Below are positions 43,858-53,170 of a DNA stretch of 64,000 nt, piece by piece. Below the pieces are notes generated by a model. The model saw only the letters and a program-made list of their open reading frames with translations. It had not been told where the DNA came from and made no database searches. The stretch is from Streptomyces showdoensis (GTDB lineage: Bacteria > Actinomycetota > Actinomycetes > Streptomycetales > Streptomycetaceae), in NCBI RefSeq assembly GCF_039535475.1, contig NZ_BAAAXG010000026.1, positions 2,723,501 to 2,787,500 on the forward strand, written 5' to 3'. Each line of letters starts with the position of its first letter. Position 1 is the stretch's first letter. A program made the translations under genes and the position numbers.

Positions 43858-44816
43858 TACCCCCGCTCCGGCTCCGGCCCCCTCGCGTCCGTCGGCCGGG
43901 TGCGGCCCGGGGTCGGGTCCAGGTAGACGCGGCGGATGGCCGGGAAGCGGGTGCGGAGGCGTTCCTCCGCCGTCTCGCAGGCCTGTTCGACCTGTGCCGC
44001 CGTCGCCATGTCCCTGAAGTCGACCTTCGCCGCCACCATCACCTCGTCCGGGCCCTGGATCAGCGTCGTCAGGTCCAGCACGCCGACCACGTGGTCCACG
44101 GCGAGCAGCTCCTCGCGGACCCGCTGCCGCATGACGCGGGGGAGCGGGCGGCCGATGAGGAGTTCGGCGTTGGAGCGGCCCAGCACCCAGGCCACGTAGA
44201 CGAGGAGGAGGCCGATGAGGATCGACGCCACTCCGTCCCAGACGCTCGACCTGGTGATCTCGACGCCCAGCAGACCGCCGGCCGCCAGCATCAGGCCGGC
44301 CAGGGCCGCCGAGTCCTCCATGACCACGGCCTTGACGGTGGTGTCGGGGGTGAGCCGCAGATAGCGGCTGAACGGCGTCTTCACGCGGGCCGCCTCGCCC
44401 TTCACCTGCCTGACCGCCGTGCGGAGGCTGAAGCCCTCCAGGACGAAGGCGACGCCCAGGACGATGTACGAGATCAGCGGGTCGCCCAGCTCCTCGCCCT
44501 CGACGAGGGTGTGGATGCCGTCGTAGAGGGAGAAGACGGCGCCGCCGACGAAGGTGGCGACCGCGGCCAGCATCGCCCAGACGTAGCGCTCGTTCGCGTA
44601 GCCGAGCGGATGGTCCTCGTCGGCCGGCTTCTCGCTGCGCTTGAGCGCGGTGAGCAGCATGAACTCGGTGACGGTGTCCGCGAGGGAGTGCGCGGCCTCG
44701 GACAGCATCGCGCTGGAGCCGCTGACCACGCCCGCGACGGCCTTGGCGGCGGCGATGCCCAGGTTGGCCATCGCCGCCACGATCACTGTGAAGGTGCTCT
44801 CGCCGTTCTCCGCCAT
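43857..44816 (-). CDS. Cation diffusion facilitator family transporter
   Basis: A 319-residue metal/proton antiporter. It has six helices, the metal site of TM2 as HSLADTVTE (HxxxD), a TM5 segment MEDSAALAGLML, which departs from the standard HxxxD, and a C-terminal cytoplasmic ferredoxin-like domain (about 220-310, VLDLTTLIQGPDEVMVAAKVDF). Efflux of Zn, Co, Fe or Mn is possible. ATG 44816 follows the thioesterase stop by 19 bases, so it may be in the same transcript as the thioesterase and dehydrogenase. Confidence 0.85.
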   Translation of the reverse strand: MAENGESTFTVIVAAMANLGIAAAKAVAGVVSGSSAMLSEAAHSLADTVTEFMLLTALKRSEKPADEDHPLGYANERYVWAMLAAVATFVGGAVFSLYDGIHTLVEGEELGDPLISYIVLGVAFVLEGFSLRTAVRQVKGEAARVKTPFSRYLRLTPDTTVKAVVMEDSAALAGLMLAAGGLLGVEITRSSVWDGVASILIGLLLVYVAWVLGRSNAELLIGRPLPRVMRQRVREELLAVDHVVGVLDLTTLIQGPDEVMVAAKVDFRDMATAAQVEQACETAEERLRTRFPAIRRVYLDPTPGRTRPTDARGPEPERG

Positions 44817-44835
44817 GATCGGACGGTATGTCCGG

Positions 44836-45708
44836 TCATCGGCGCGGAACGCGAACGACACCCTCCTGGATGACCGAGATCGCCAGCCGGCCGTCCTGCG
44901 TGAAGATGCGCGCCTGGCCGAGCCCGCGCCCGCCGGAGGCGGTCGGCGACTCCTGGTCGTACAGGAGCCACTCGTCGGCCCGGAACGGGCGGTGGAACCA
45001 CATGGCGTGGTCCAGTGACGCCCCGACCACGTCGCCCACCGCCCAGCCGCCCCGGCCGTGGGCCAGGAGGATCGAGTCCAGGAGCGTCATGTCCGATACG
45101 TAGGTCGCCAGGGCGATGTGGAGGAGGGGGTCGTCCGCGAGTTTGCCGTTGGTGCGGAACCAGACCTGCGAGCGGGGCTCGCGGGGCTGCCCGACGGTGC
45201 CCCACGGGGGGACCTCGGCGTAGCGGAGGTCGACCGCCGCACGGGCTTCGACGAGCCGGTCCGCGACCTCGCGGGGGAGGTGGCGGGGGAGCATCTCGGC
45301 CGGGGCCGGCAGGGACTCCGGGTCCGGGGCGGGCGGCATGGCCGCCTGGTGGTCCAGGCCCTCCTCGTACGTCTGGAAGGACGCGGAGAGGTGGAAGATC
45401 GGCTGCCCGTGCTGGACGGCCACCACCCGGCGGGTGGTGAAGGAACGTCCGTCGCGGATCCGGTCGACCGTGTAGACGATCGGCGCGCCCGGGTCCCCGG
45501 CGCGCAGGAAGTACGCGTGGAGCGAGTGCGCGAGGCGGTCCTCGGGGACGGTCCGCCCGGCCGCCACCAGCGCCTGCGCGGCCACCTGGCCGCCGAAGAC
45601 GCGGGGGACGATGGAGGGGCGGGACTCGCCCCGGAAGATGTCCCGCTCGATCCGCTCCAGGTCGAGCAGATCGAGCAGGTCATCCAGTGCGGTGTGCGCT
45701 TCGGGCAC
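44836..45708 (-). CDS. tesB: Acyl-CoA thioesterase II (TesB)
   Basis: A 290-residue double hot-dog enzyme hydrolysing acyl-CoA to free acid and CoA. Visible family landmarks are FRGESRPSIVPRVFGGQVAAQAL (N-terminal hot dog), RDGRSFTTRRVVAVQ, and DSILLAHGRGGW with SLDHAMWFHRPFRADEWLLYD in the C-terminal half. Length matches E. coli TesB. GTG 45708 immediately follows the TAA of the acyl-CoA dehydrogenase gene, a tight operon for acyl-CoA turnover. Confidence 0.92.
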   Translation of the reverse strand: MPEAHTALDDLLDLLDLERIERDIFRGESRPSIVPRVFGGQVAAQALVAAGRTVPEDRLAHSLHAYFLRAGDPGAPIVYTVDRIRDGRSFTTRRVVAVQHGQPIFHLSASFQTYEEGLDHQAAMPPAPDPESLPAPAEMLPRHLPREVADRLVEARAAVDLRYAEVPPWGTVGQPREPRSQVWFRTNGKLADDPLLHIALATYVSDMTLLDSILLAHGRGGWAVGDVVGASLDHAMWFHRPFRADEWLLYDQESPTASGGRGLGQARIFTQDGRLAISVIQEGVVRVPRR

Positions 45709-46866
45709 TTACAGGCCCATCGACTTGGCGATGATCGACTTCATGATCTCGCTGGTGCCGCCGTAGATGCGGTTGACGCGGTTGTCGGCGTACAGGCGGG
45801 CGATCGGGTACTCGTTCATGTAGCCGTAGCCGCCGTGCAGCTGGAGGCAGCGGTCGATGACGCGGTGCGCGACCTCGGTGCAGAACAGCTTGGCGCTGGC
45901 GGCCTCGGCGGGGGACAGCTCGCCCGCGTCCAGGGCCTCCAGGGCGCGGTCGGCGACGGCCTCGGCGGCGTCGACCTCGGCCTGGCAGGCGGCCAGCTCG
46001 AACTTGGTGTTCTGGAAGGAGGCGACCGGCTTGCCGAAGACCGTGCGGTCCGTGACGTACTGCTGGGCGAAGCGCACCGCGGCCTTGGCCTGGGCGTAGG
46101 CGCCGAAGGCGATGCCCCAGCGCTCGGAGGCCAGGTTGTGGCCGAGGTAGGAGAAGCCCTTGCCCTCCTCGCCGAGCAGGTCCTCGACCGGGACCTTGAC
46201 GTCGACGAAGGCCAGCTCGGCGGTGTCGGAGGTGCGCAGGCCCAGCTTGTCCAGCTTGCGGCCGATGGAGTAGCCCTCGGACTTGGTGTCGACGGCGAAG
46301 AGCGAGATGCCGAAGCGGCGGTCCTCGGCCGAGGCGGCGGAGGTGCGGGCGCAGACGATCACGCGGTCGGCGTGGACGCCGCCGGTGATGAAGGTCTTGG
46401 CGCCGTTGAGGACGTAGTGGGTGCCGTCCTCGGAGAGCTTGGCGGTGGTCTTCATGCCCGCGACGTCGGAGCCGGTGCCCGGCTCGGTCATGGCGAGCGC
46501 CCACATCTCCTCGCCCGTGACGAACTTCGGCAGGTAGCGCTTCTTCTGCTCGTCGGTGGAGAGCATCTTGATGTAGGGGAGCGCCAGCAGCACGTGCACG
46601 CCGGAGCCGCCGAACTGCACGCCGGCGCGGGAGGTCTCCTCGTAGAGGACGGCCTCGAACTTGTGGGTGTCCAGGCCGGCGCCGCCGAACTCCTCCGGCA
46701 CGTTGATGCCGAAGATGCCCAGCTCGCCGAGCTTGTCGTAGAACTCGCGGGGCGCCTGGCCGGCCGCGAACCACTCGTCGTAGACCGGGACGACCTCGGC
46801 CTCGATGAAGGCGCGGATGGTCTCCCGGAACGCCTCGTGGTCCTCGTTGAATACGGTACGGCGCAC
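45709..46866 (-). CDS. Acyl-CoA dehydrogenase
   Basis: A 385-residue flavoenzyme, paralogous to but distinct from AcdH. Signatures are WALAMTEPGTGSDVAGMKTTA, LHGGYGYMNEYPIARLYAD and IYGGTSEIMKSIIAKSMGL. The latter resembles long-chain or FadE-like enzymes. GTG 46866 has GGAGGAG 7 bases upstream. A short palindrome AAGCGCTT (46903-46910) lies in the promoter region within TAAGCGCTTGCTCAG, a pattern often seen before acyl-CoA genes, here only a suggestion. It heads the dehydrogenase-thioesterase operon. Confidence 0.92.
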   Translation of the reverse strand: MRRTVFNEDHEAFRETIRAFIEAEVVPVYDEWFAAGQAPREFYDKLGELGIFGINVPEEFGGAGLDTHKFEAVLYEETSRAGVQFGGSGVHVLLALPYIKMLSTDEQKKRYLPKFVTGEEMWALAMTEPGTGSDVAGMKTTAKLSEDGTHYVLNGAKTFITGGVHADRVIVCARTSAASAEDRRFGISLFAVDTKSEGYSIGRKLDKLGLRTSDTAELAFVDVKVPVEDLLGEEGKGFSYLGHNLASERWGIAFGAYAQAKAAVRFAQQYVTDRTVFGKPVASFQNTKFELAACQAEVDAAEAVADRALEALDAGELSPAEAASAKLFCTEVAHRVIDRCLQLHGGYGYMNEYPIARLYADNRVNRIYGGTSEIMKSIIAKSMGL

Positions 46867-46944
46867 GGTGCGTCTCCTCCGGTGTGCGGGCGGCCAGCTG
46901 TCTAAGCGCTTGCTCAGTCTGTCGCCTTCGAAGTTACCCAGCGG

Positions 46945-48135
46945 TCACCCGGCCTGTCCAGACTCCGCGTCTGTGATCCAGGCCCGGCGTGCGGAGTCGT
47001 ACCCGTGCGTCGGGCGCCCCTTCGCCCCGCTCGTCCGGAAGGGGTTCCCGTCCTCGTCCCCGATCCGGACCGTGCCCGTGCGGCCCTCCGAGCTCCACTC
47101 CAGCTCCAGGTACCAGCGGCAGTCGCAGCCCACCGCCCCCGCCGAGACCAGCAGCTCCTCCGGCTCGGCGACGCTGACCGCGTACGGGAAGGAGACCGCG
47201 GGGAGCGTCCGGCCCTCCTGCCCGGAGGCGTCGTACCCGTCCAGCGCCCGCGCCACCGGCCGCGGCCGGTCCAGGTCCACCTCGAAACGGCGCGGCGTCA
47301 CCGCCCCGCCGCACCCGTCGTCCATCCGGTACGCCGCCCACGGCAGCGGCGCGCCCCGCTCCACCACCCGCACGTGCAGGGCCTGGAGCACCACGGCCGC
47401 CGCGCCCTTGCCCTGCACCGACACCCGCACCAGCGTCTCCCCGCCGTGCACCGCCCCCTGCGCCGCCGCCCAGCGGCCCGCGTCGGCCGCCTCCGGCGGG
47501 GGCGGGGGCGTCCGCCGCACGAGATAGGTGTGCCCGCACCCGTTCTTCCAGAGGTGCGAGGCGACCGTCCACGTCAGCGGCGCCGGTGGTTCGGCCGTCC
47601 GCTCCCGGGTCTTCCCGGGCAGGAGCACGGCTCCGAGCGTCACCACCCCCACGGCCGCCAGCGCTCCGGCGACCACGCCCACCCGCCCCCACCGGCGCCT
47701 CCGCCGCTCGGACGGGAGGCCCGGCCCGCGCGCGGGTGCGGGTGTCGGCTCGGGCTCAGGCGCGGGCGCCGCAACGGGCTCGGGATCGGGCGCCGGGCCG
47801 GGCTCAGGCGCTGCGTCGGGCGCTGCCTCGGGCGCCGTGCCGGGCCTCGGCTCGGGCTCGGGATCGGGCGCCGCCGTCGGAGGGCGGCGGGCGCCGTCCG
47901 CGAGGGTCCAGGCCGCCTCCAGGGCCCGCCGCTCCTCCTCGTCCGCCCCGCACAGCAGGGCGAGACGGTCGATCACGGCGAACTCCTCCGGGACGGTCGC
48001 GCCCGAGCAGTAGCGGTGGAGGGTGGACGCGCTGACGCTCAGGCGCCGGCCCAGCGCCTCGTAGCTCCGTCCGTCCCGTGCCTTCAGCGCGCGCACGAGC
48101 CGCGCGAACTCCTCGACGGCGGCGTCCTTCGGCAT
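46945..48135 (-). CDS. Membrane-anchored helix-turn-helix protein with extracytoplasmic domain
   Basis: A 396-residue protein. An XRE-type helix-turn-helix lies at residues about 5-70 (YEALGRRLSVSASTLHRYCSG), followed by a long Pro/Glu/Ala repeat linker (about 90-140), a basic stretch RRRRR, one transmembrane helix (about 155-175, [21 protein letters not shown]), and an extracytoplasmic domain of about 215 residues with cysteines in NGCGHTY, DDGCGGAV and GCDCRWY. The topology is that of a one-component transmembrane regulator. Target and signal are unknown. ATG 48135 follows a GGGGATGGA site. It is divergent from a secreted protein. Confidence 0.75.
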   Translation of the reverse strand: MPKDAAVEEFARLVRALKARDGRSYEALGRRLSVSASTLHRYCSGATVPEEFAVIDRLALLCGADEEERRALEAAWTLADGARRPPTAAPDPEPEPRPGTAPEAAPDAAPEPGPAPDPEPVAAPAPEPEPTPAPARGPGLPSERRRRRWGRVGVVAGALAAVGVVTLGAVLLPGKTRERTAEPPAPLTWTVASHLWKNGCGHTYLVRRTPPPPPEAADAGRWAAAQGAVHGGETLVRVSVQGKGAAAVVLQALHVRVVERGAPLPWAAYRMDDGCGGAVTPRRFEVDLDRPRPVARALDGYDASGQEGRTLPAVSFPYAVSVAEPEELLVSAGAVGCDCRWYLELEWSSEGRTGTVRIGDEDGNPFRTSGAKGRPTHGYDSARRAWITDAESGQAG

Positions 48136-48298
48136 TCCATCCCCCTCGCCCCTGCGTTCCACCCTTCACGTCCTTGCACGTCAGCAGGGGTGGAATGGTT
48201 CCGGGACGGGTGGTGGGCGCGTCCCCGTTGCAGGCGGCGGGCGCCGGCCCGACGCTGGTGGAGCACTGACCGAACGACCCGACGGGGGATCCACCACC

Positions 48299-48904
48299 AT
48301 GAACGGCTTCCGTACCGCACTCGCCACCGCCGCCGCGGCCGCCCTGGGCCTCGCGGCCCTCGCGACGGCCCCGGCGCAGGCCGCCGCCCAGCCCGCCTTC
48401 CTCGCCGCCTCCCAGATGCCGCCGTCGTCGACGCCGTGGACCGCCACCCAGGTCTTCGACGGCGTCCCGGAGAACGGCGGCGCCCTCTGCGCCCCGTACA
48501 AGATCCCGGCGCAGAACACCCGCTACCGCGAGTTCAGCACCCAGCTCGACACCAACGGCGTCCAGATCACCACCGTCGCCCGCACCGAGGCCGACGCCGT
48601 GAAGCTGGTCGACACCCTCCGCAAGTCCCTCGCCGGCTGCGGCCCCCTGCTGGAGCGGCAGAACCCGGGCCTGAAGGCCGTCAGCGCCTTCCACGGCAAG
48701 GTCGCCGTCGAGGAGGGCGCCTGGGTCTACAGCCTGGACACCGCGGACCCGCAGGTCGGCAACACCGACATCCACCTGTTCGCGGTGGGCCGGGACGGCA
48801 GGACCGTCACCTTCGTCCGCTGGGGTCAGATGGGCGACCTCAAGGACGCCCCGCTGACCGCCTTCAAGACGACGACGAAGACGGCCGTGAACAAGCTCCA
48901 CTGA
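48299..48904 (+). CDS. Secreted protein of unknown function
   Basis: A 201-residue exported protein with a clear signal peptide (residues 1-29, ATAAAAALGLAALATAPAQA). The mature part has two cysteines (GGALCAPYK, SLAGCGPLL), probably a disulfide, and an alternating strand pattern ending VTFVRWGQMGD and a Lys/Thr-rich tail. It resembles in style the PknH-sensor-like extracytoplasmic proteins of actinobacteria, but I cannot assign a family. It is divergent from the membrane helix-turn-helix gene (163 bases) and convergent with the PucR gene after only 9 bases. Confidence 0.7.
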   Translation: MNGFRTALATAAAAALGLAALATAPAQAAAQPAFLAASQMPPSSTPWTATQVFDGVPENGGALCAPYKIPAQNTRYREFSTQLDTNGVQITTVARTEADAVKLVDTLRKSLAGCGPLLERQNPGLKAVSAFHGKVAVEEGAWVYSLDTADPQVGNTDIHLFAVGRDGRTVTFVRWGQMGDLKDAPLTAFKTTTKTAVNKLH

Positions 48905-48913
48905 GCGTCGGGC

Positions 48914-50353
48914 TCACCTGAGCGCGAACCACAGCTCCATCCGTACGTCCGGGTCGTCCAGGTCCCGGCCGAGGAGCGCCGCACAGCGGGCGATCCGCTG
49001 GCGGACCGTGTTGCGGTGGATGTCCGTCGCCGCGGCCGTCCGGTCCCAGCTGCCGTGCAGCGACAGCCAGGTGCGCAGGGTCTCGGCGAGGGGCGGGGTG
49101 AGCGGGGCCAGGAGTTCGCGGGCGTACGCGGCGGCCTCGTCCTCGTCGACGAGACCGGCCAGGCCGGACGGCCGGTGCCGGACCAGCGGGGTCCTGGTCG
49201 CCTCCGCCCGGCGCAGGGCGCGGGCCGCCTGGGCGTCGGCGGCGGCGAGCGCGCCGGGCCCGGCGGGGGCGCCGGCGCCCAGGGTCCAGCCGGGCTGGGC
49301 GGTGAGCGGGGCGGAGCCGGGGAGGACCAGGCGGACGGGGGTCGCGTGGTCCTCCCCGTCGTCGTCGGGCGCGGTGCCCGGGTCCAGCAGGGCCGTGCCC
49401 AGGGCGGCGGCCAGGCTCGCCGCCGCGAACGGGGTGCCGTCGCCGCCCCGCGCGTGGACCACCGTCCAGGGGCCCGGGCCGAGCGCGTCCGCGGGGGAGG
49501 CGCCCAGGAGCAGCCGGACCAGGGCCGTGTCCCGGGGCGTCACGTCGGCCGCCCGGTGCGGGGCCGTGAGGAGGGAGAGCAGGACGACGGCGACGCCCGC
49601 GATGGTGTGGTCGCCCGGTTCGCGGGTCTCCGTCGCCACGCCCAGGGTCAGGCCCTCGCCGCCGCCCAGCGCGTAGGCGGTGAGGCGCAGCCCGCCCCCG
49701 TCGCCGCTCGCCGTGGCCGGGCCGCCGGGGCGGGGGCCCAGCACGCCGGCCAGCTCGGTGAGCGCCCGGGCCGCCTCGGCGGGGATCTCGCGGCCGGCCG
49801 CCGTCGGTTCCGTACCCTCCGGCCCGAAGAGCACCGCCCGGCCGCCGAGCCGGGCGGCCAGGGCGCCCAGGACCGCCGGGACCGGAGCCGGCCTCGCGGC
49901 GGCCGCGGCCAGGGACTGCTGGGCCTCGCTCACCCTGCGGAGCTCGTTCGTCCGGGCCTGGGCCATCAGGCGCCACAGGGCCCGCGCGACAGCGGTGAAC
50001 GGGGTCGCGGGCGGCACTTCGAGCAGCGGCAGGCCGTGCCGCTCGCAGGCCTCGATCAGCGCCGTCGGCACCGTGTCGTACACCGGTGTCACCCCGAAGC
50101 CGAGCGCCGCCGCCCCCGCCGCCACGACCCGCGCCACGTAGTGCGCCGGATCGGTGAGCTGCACGCCCGCCGTCATGAGCAGCTCGCCGCCCAGGAGGTA
50201 CGGGTAGGGGTCGGCCATCTCCGAGGTGTGCACCCAGTGGAGCGAGACCTCGCCGGGGCCCGCCAGGAGCCGCAGCCCCAGTTCCTTGCGGGCCAGCAGG
50301 GCCGTCAGCGGGACCGGGGGCGCGGGGGGTGTCGCGGGGTCGGGGGCGGCCAT
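48914..50353 (-). CDS. PucR-family transcriptional regulator
   Basis: A 479-residue regulator. The N-terminal PucR-type domain (LLARKELGLRLLAGPGEVSLHWVHTSEMADPYPYLLGGEL begins it) spans about 15-140, a variable GGDEF-like middle follows, and the C-terminal helix-turn-helix is LHGSWDRTAAATDIHRNTVRQRI (about 430-455). The family controls purine and nitrogen-compound catabolism. It is divergent from the symporter-ureohydrolase operon, with an inverted repeat between, so regulation of that operon is likely. Confidence 0.9.
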   Translation of the reverse strand: MAAPDPATPPAPPVPLTALLARKELGLRLLAGPGEVSLHWVHTSEMADPYPYLLGGELLMTAGVQLTDPAHYVARVVAAGAAALGFGVTPVYDTVPTALIEACERHGLPLLEVPPATPFTAVARALWRLMAQARTNELRRVSEAQQSLAAAAARPAPVPAVLGALAARLGGRAVLFGPEGTEPTAAGREIPAEAARALTELAGVLGPRPGGPATASGDGGGLRLTAYALGGGEGLTLGVATETREPGDHTIAGVAVVLLSLLTAPHRAADVTPRDTALVRLLLGASPADALGPGPWTVVHARGGDGTPFAAASLAAALGTALLDPGTAPDDDGEDHATPVRLVLPGSAPLTAQPGWTLGAGAPAGPGALAAADAQAARALRRAEATRTPLVRHRPSGLAGLVDEDEAAAYARELLAPLTPPLAETLRTWLSLHGSWDRTAAATDIHRNTVRQRIARCAALLGRDLDDPDVRMELWFALR

Positions 50354-50369
50354 GGGTGGACCCTTCGTA

Positions 50370-50393
50370 CATCCAGCGTGTGAGCAGTGGATG
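50370..50393. promoter_or_regulatory. Inverted repeat in the PucR-symporter promoter region
   Basis: CATCCA (50370-50375) and TGGATG (50388-50393) form an inverted repeat with a 12-base spacer, 17 bases upstream of the PucR start codon and 142 bases upstream of the symporter start. A candidate operator for autoregulation. Confidence 0.4.
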
Positions 50394-50534
50394 AAACGTA
50401 CACTTCAGCGTCTCATTCCGGCCACCTACTGTCGTGCCATCCGGAGGCCGCGGGTACGGGCGGATGTCCCCGCGACCAGCTTCCGGTCACTTCCCCTGCA
50501 CGACACGCCACCGAGGTGAGCGAAGGAGGGCCCC

Positions 50535-52007
50535 ATGGCCGTCGACTACACAGTGATCGTCCTGTATCTGGCCGGCATGCTCGCGATGGGTTGGTGGGGC
50601 ATGCGCCGCGCCAGGTCCAAGAGCGAGTTCCTGGTCGCGGGCCGCCGCCTCGGGCCCTGGATGTACTCCGGCACCATGGCCGCGATCGTCCTCGGCGGCG
50701 CCTCCACCATCGGCGGCGTCGGCCTCGGCTACACGTACGGGCTCTCGGGTGCCTGGATGGTCTTCACCATCGGCCTCGGGCTGCTCGCCCTGTCGGTGTT
50801 CTTCTCCGCGCGGATCGCCCGGCTGAAGGTCTACACGGTCTCCGAGATGCTCGACCTGCGCTACGGCGGCCGGGCCGGCGTCATCTCCGGCGTCGTCATG
50901 TGGGCGTACACCCTGATGCTCGCGGTCACCTCGACCATCGCGTACGCCACCATCTTCGACGTCCTCTTCGACCTGCCCCGCACGGTCGCGATCGTCCTCG
51001 GCGGCACCATCGTCGTCGCCTACTCGACGCTCGGCGGCATGTGGTCCATCACCCTCACCGACATGGTGCAGTTCGTGGTGAAGACCGTCGGCGTGCTGCT
51101 CCTGCTGCTGCCGATCGCCGTGGTGAAGGCCGGCGGCTTCGCCGAGATGAAGGCCGCGCTGCCCACCTCGTACTTCGAGCCCCTCGGCATCGGCGGCGAG
51201 ACGATCTTCACCTACGTGCTGATCTACACCTTCGGCATGCTGATCGGGCAGGACATCTGGCAGCGGGTCTTCACCGCCCGCACCGACAGGGTCGCCAAGT
51301 GGGGCGGCACCGTCGCCGGCACCTACTGCCTGGCGTACGCGCTGGCCGGCGCCGTCATCGGCACCGCCGCCAAGGTGATGTACCCCAAGCTGCCCAGCGC
51401 CGACCACGCCTTCGCCACCATCGTCAAGGACGAGCTGCCCATGGGCGTCCGGGGCCTGGTCCTCGCCGCCGCGCTCGCCGCCGTGATGTCGACCTCCTCC
51501 GGCGCCCTCATCGCCTGCGCCACCGTCGCCAACAACGACATCTGGTCACGTCTGCGCGGGGCCGTGGTGAAGAAGGCCGAGGGCGAGCACGACGAGGTGA
51601 AGGGCAACCGGCTCTTCATCCTGGTCATGGGCGTCGCCGTCATCGGCATCGCCCTCGCCCTCAACGACGTCGTCCAGGCCCTCACCGTCGCCTACAACCT
51701 GCTGGTCGCCGGCCTGCTCGTGCCGATCCTCGGCGGCCTGCTGTGGCGCCGCGGCACCGTCCAGGGCGCGCTCGCCGCGGTCGGTGTCGGCGGCCTGGCC
51801 GTGATCGGCCTGATGTGGGCTTACGGAATCTTGGCAAATGAGCCTGTTTACTATGGTTTGTTGGCCTCGCTCGCCGCATATGTGATCGTTTCCCTGGCGA
51901 CCCGCCCGACGGACGCCGCCGTGCTCGCGAACTGGCGCGCCCGGCTGGCAGGCCAGGACACCCCCGCCGAGCCCGACCCCCCGGTCCCGGCACCCGCGAC
52001 CGCCTGA
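50535..52007 (+). CDS. Sodium:solute symporter (SSS family)
   Basis: A 490-residue transporter with about 13 helices. SSS signatures are [32 protein letters not shown] near the start, [16 protein letters not shown] (TM2) and [20 protein letters not shown]. It is a Na+-coupled uptake carrier. The linked ureohydrolase suggests agmatine, guanidinobutyrate or a related guanidino compound as cargo. ATG 50535 is preceded by GAAGGAGGG. It starts the operon, and the next gene begins 83 bases later. Confidence 0.9.
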   Translation: MAVDYTVIVLYLAGMLAMGWWGMRRARSKSEFLVAGRRLGPWMYSGTMAAIVLGGASTIGGVGLGYTYGLSGAWMVFTIGLGLLALSVFFSARIARLKVYTVSEMLDLRYGGRAGVISGVVMWAYTLMLAVTSTIAYATIFDVLFDLPRTVAIVLGGTIVVAYSTLGGMWSITLTDMVQFVVKTVGVLLLLLPIAVVKAGGFAEMKAALPTSYFEPLGIGGETIFTYVLIYTFGMLIGQDIWQRVFTARTDRVAKWGGTVAGTYCLAYALAGAVIGTAAKVMYPKLPSADHAFATIVKDELPMGVRGLVLAAALAAVMSTSSGALIACATVANNDIWSRLRGAVVKKAEGEHDEVKGNRLFILVMGVAVIGIALALNDVVQALTVAYNLLVAGLLVPILGGLLWRRGTVQGALAAVGVGGLAVIGLMWAYGILANEPVYYGLLASLAAYVIVSLATRPTDAAVLANWRARLAGQDTPAEPDPPVPAPATA

Positions 52008-52090
52008 CGGCGGCCGCACCGCAGACGTCCGGCGGGCCCCGTGACCCGGGGCCGGCCGGAGCCACCGAAACACCCCAGGAGGACCCGACC

Positions 52091-53068
52091 ATGAGCAGCA
52101 GCGACCAGAACGCCTTCCGCGGCCCGATCGACTCGTCCCGCATCCCGCGGTACGCCGGTCCCGCGACGTTCGCCCGGCTGCCGCGGCTCGACGAGGTCGG
52201 CACCGCCGACGTCGCCGTGGTCGGCATCCCCTTCGACAGCGGCGTCTCCTACCGCCCCGGCGCCCGCTTCGGCGGCAACGCCATCCGCGAGGCCTCCCGC
52301 CTGCTGCGCCCCTACAACCCGGCGCAGGACGCCTCCCCGTTCGCCCTCGCCCAGGTGGCCGACGCCGGTGACATCGCGGCCAACCCGTTCAACATCAACG
52401 AGGCCGTCGAGACCATCGAGGCCGCCGCCGACGACCTGCTCGCCACCGGCGCCCGCATGATGACCCTGGGCGGCGACCACACCGTCGCGCTGCCCCTGCT
52501 GCGCTCGGTCGCGAAGAAGCACGGCCCCGTCGCCCTGCTCCACTTCGACGCCCACCTCGACACCTGGGACACCTACTTCGGCGCCGAGTACACCCACGGC
52601 ACGCCGTTCCGCCGCGCCGTCGAGGAGGGCATCCTCGACACCTCCGCCCTCTCCCACGTCGGCACCCGCGGCCCGCTGTACGGCAAGCAGGACCTCACCG
52701 ACGACGAGAAGATGGGCTTCGGCATCGTCACCTCGGCGGACATCTACCGCCGCGGCGCCGACGAGGTCGCCGACCAGCTGCGCCAGCGCATCGGCGACCG
52801 CCCGCTCTACATCTCCATCGACATCGACTGCCTCGACCCGGCCCACGCCCCCGGCACCGGCACCCCCGAGGCCGGCGGCATGACCTCCCGCGAGCTGCTG
52901 GAGATCCTGCGCGGCCTGTCCTCCTGCAACCTGGTCTCCGCCGACGTCGTCGAGGTCGCCCCCGCGTACGACCACGCCGAGATCACCGCCGTCGCCGCCT
53001 CCCACACGGCGTACGAGCTGACGACGATCATGTCCCGTCAGATCGCGGCGAGCCGCGCGGCCAAGTAG
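52091..53068 (+). CDS. speB: Agmatinase / guanidinobutyrase family ureohydrolase
   Basis: A 325-residue binuclear manganese ureohydrolase that releases urea from a guanidino compound. Metal ligands lie in [26 protein letters not shown] and [19 protein letters not shown]. Length and motifs match agmatinase, but guanidinobutyrase and proclavaminate amidinohydrolase share them, so the substrate is uncertain. It lies between a Na+ symporter and a TPP-dependent enzyme, all facing away from a PucR regulator. A perfect hairpin follows its stop codon. CAGGAGGACC precedes the ATG. Confidence 0.88.
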   Translation: MSSSDQNAFRGPIDSSRIPRYAGPATFARLPRLDEVGTADVAVVGIPFDSGVSYRPGARFGGNAIREASRLLRPYNPAQDASPFALAQVADAGDIAANPFNINEAVETIEAAADDLLATGARMMTLGGDHTVALPLLRSVAKKHGPVALLHFDAHLDTWDTYFGAEYTHGTPFRRAVEEGILDTSALSHVGTRGPLYGKQDLTDDEKMGFGIVTSADIYRRGADEVADQLRQRIGDRPLYISIDIDCLDPAHAPGTGTPEAGGMTSRELLEILRGLSSCNLVSADVVEVAPAYDHAEITAVAASHTAYELTTIMSRQIAASRAAK

Positions 53069-53085
53069 CGCGACGAGGAGGGTGC

Positions 53086-53118
53086 GGGTGATCGTTCCGC
53101 GGGACGGAACGATCACCC
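53086..53118 (+). terminator. Hairpin between ureohydrolase and TPP-enzyme genes
   Basis: GGGTGATCGTTCCG (53086-53099) pairs perfectly with 53105-53118 over a 5-base loop, 17 bases after the ureohydrolase stop and 52 bases before the TPP-enzyme start. It could end or reduce transcription into the next gene, or be an operator. Confidence 0.6.
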
Positions 53119-53170
53119 CCATCCCCCCACCGGGCCGCACCCGACCACCGAGCCACGCCAAGGGACCTCC

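Noticed and set aside
47713..47900. Repetitive GGGCTCGGG-like DNA as an intergenic repeat
   Set aside because: It lies inside the membrane helix-turn-helix gene and encodes its Pro/Glu/Ala linker.
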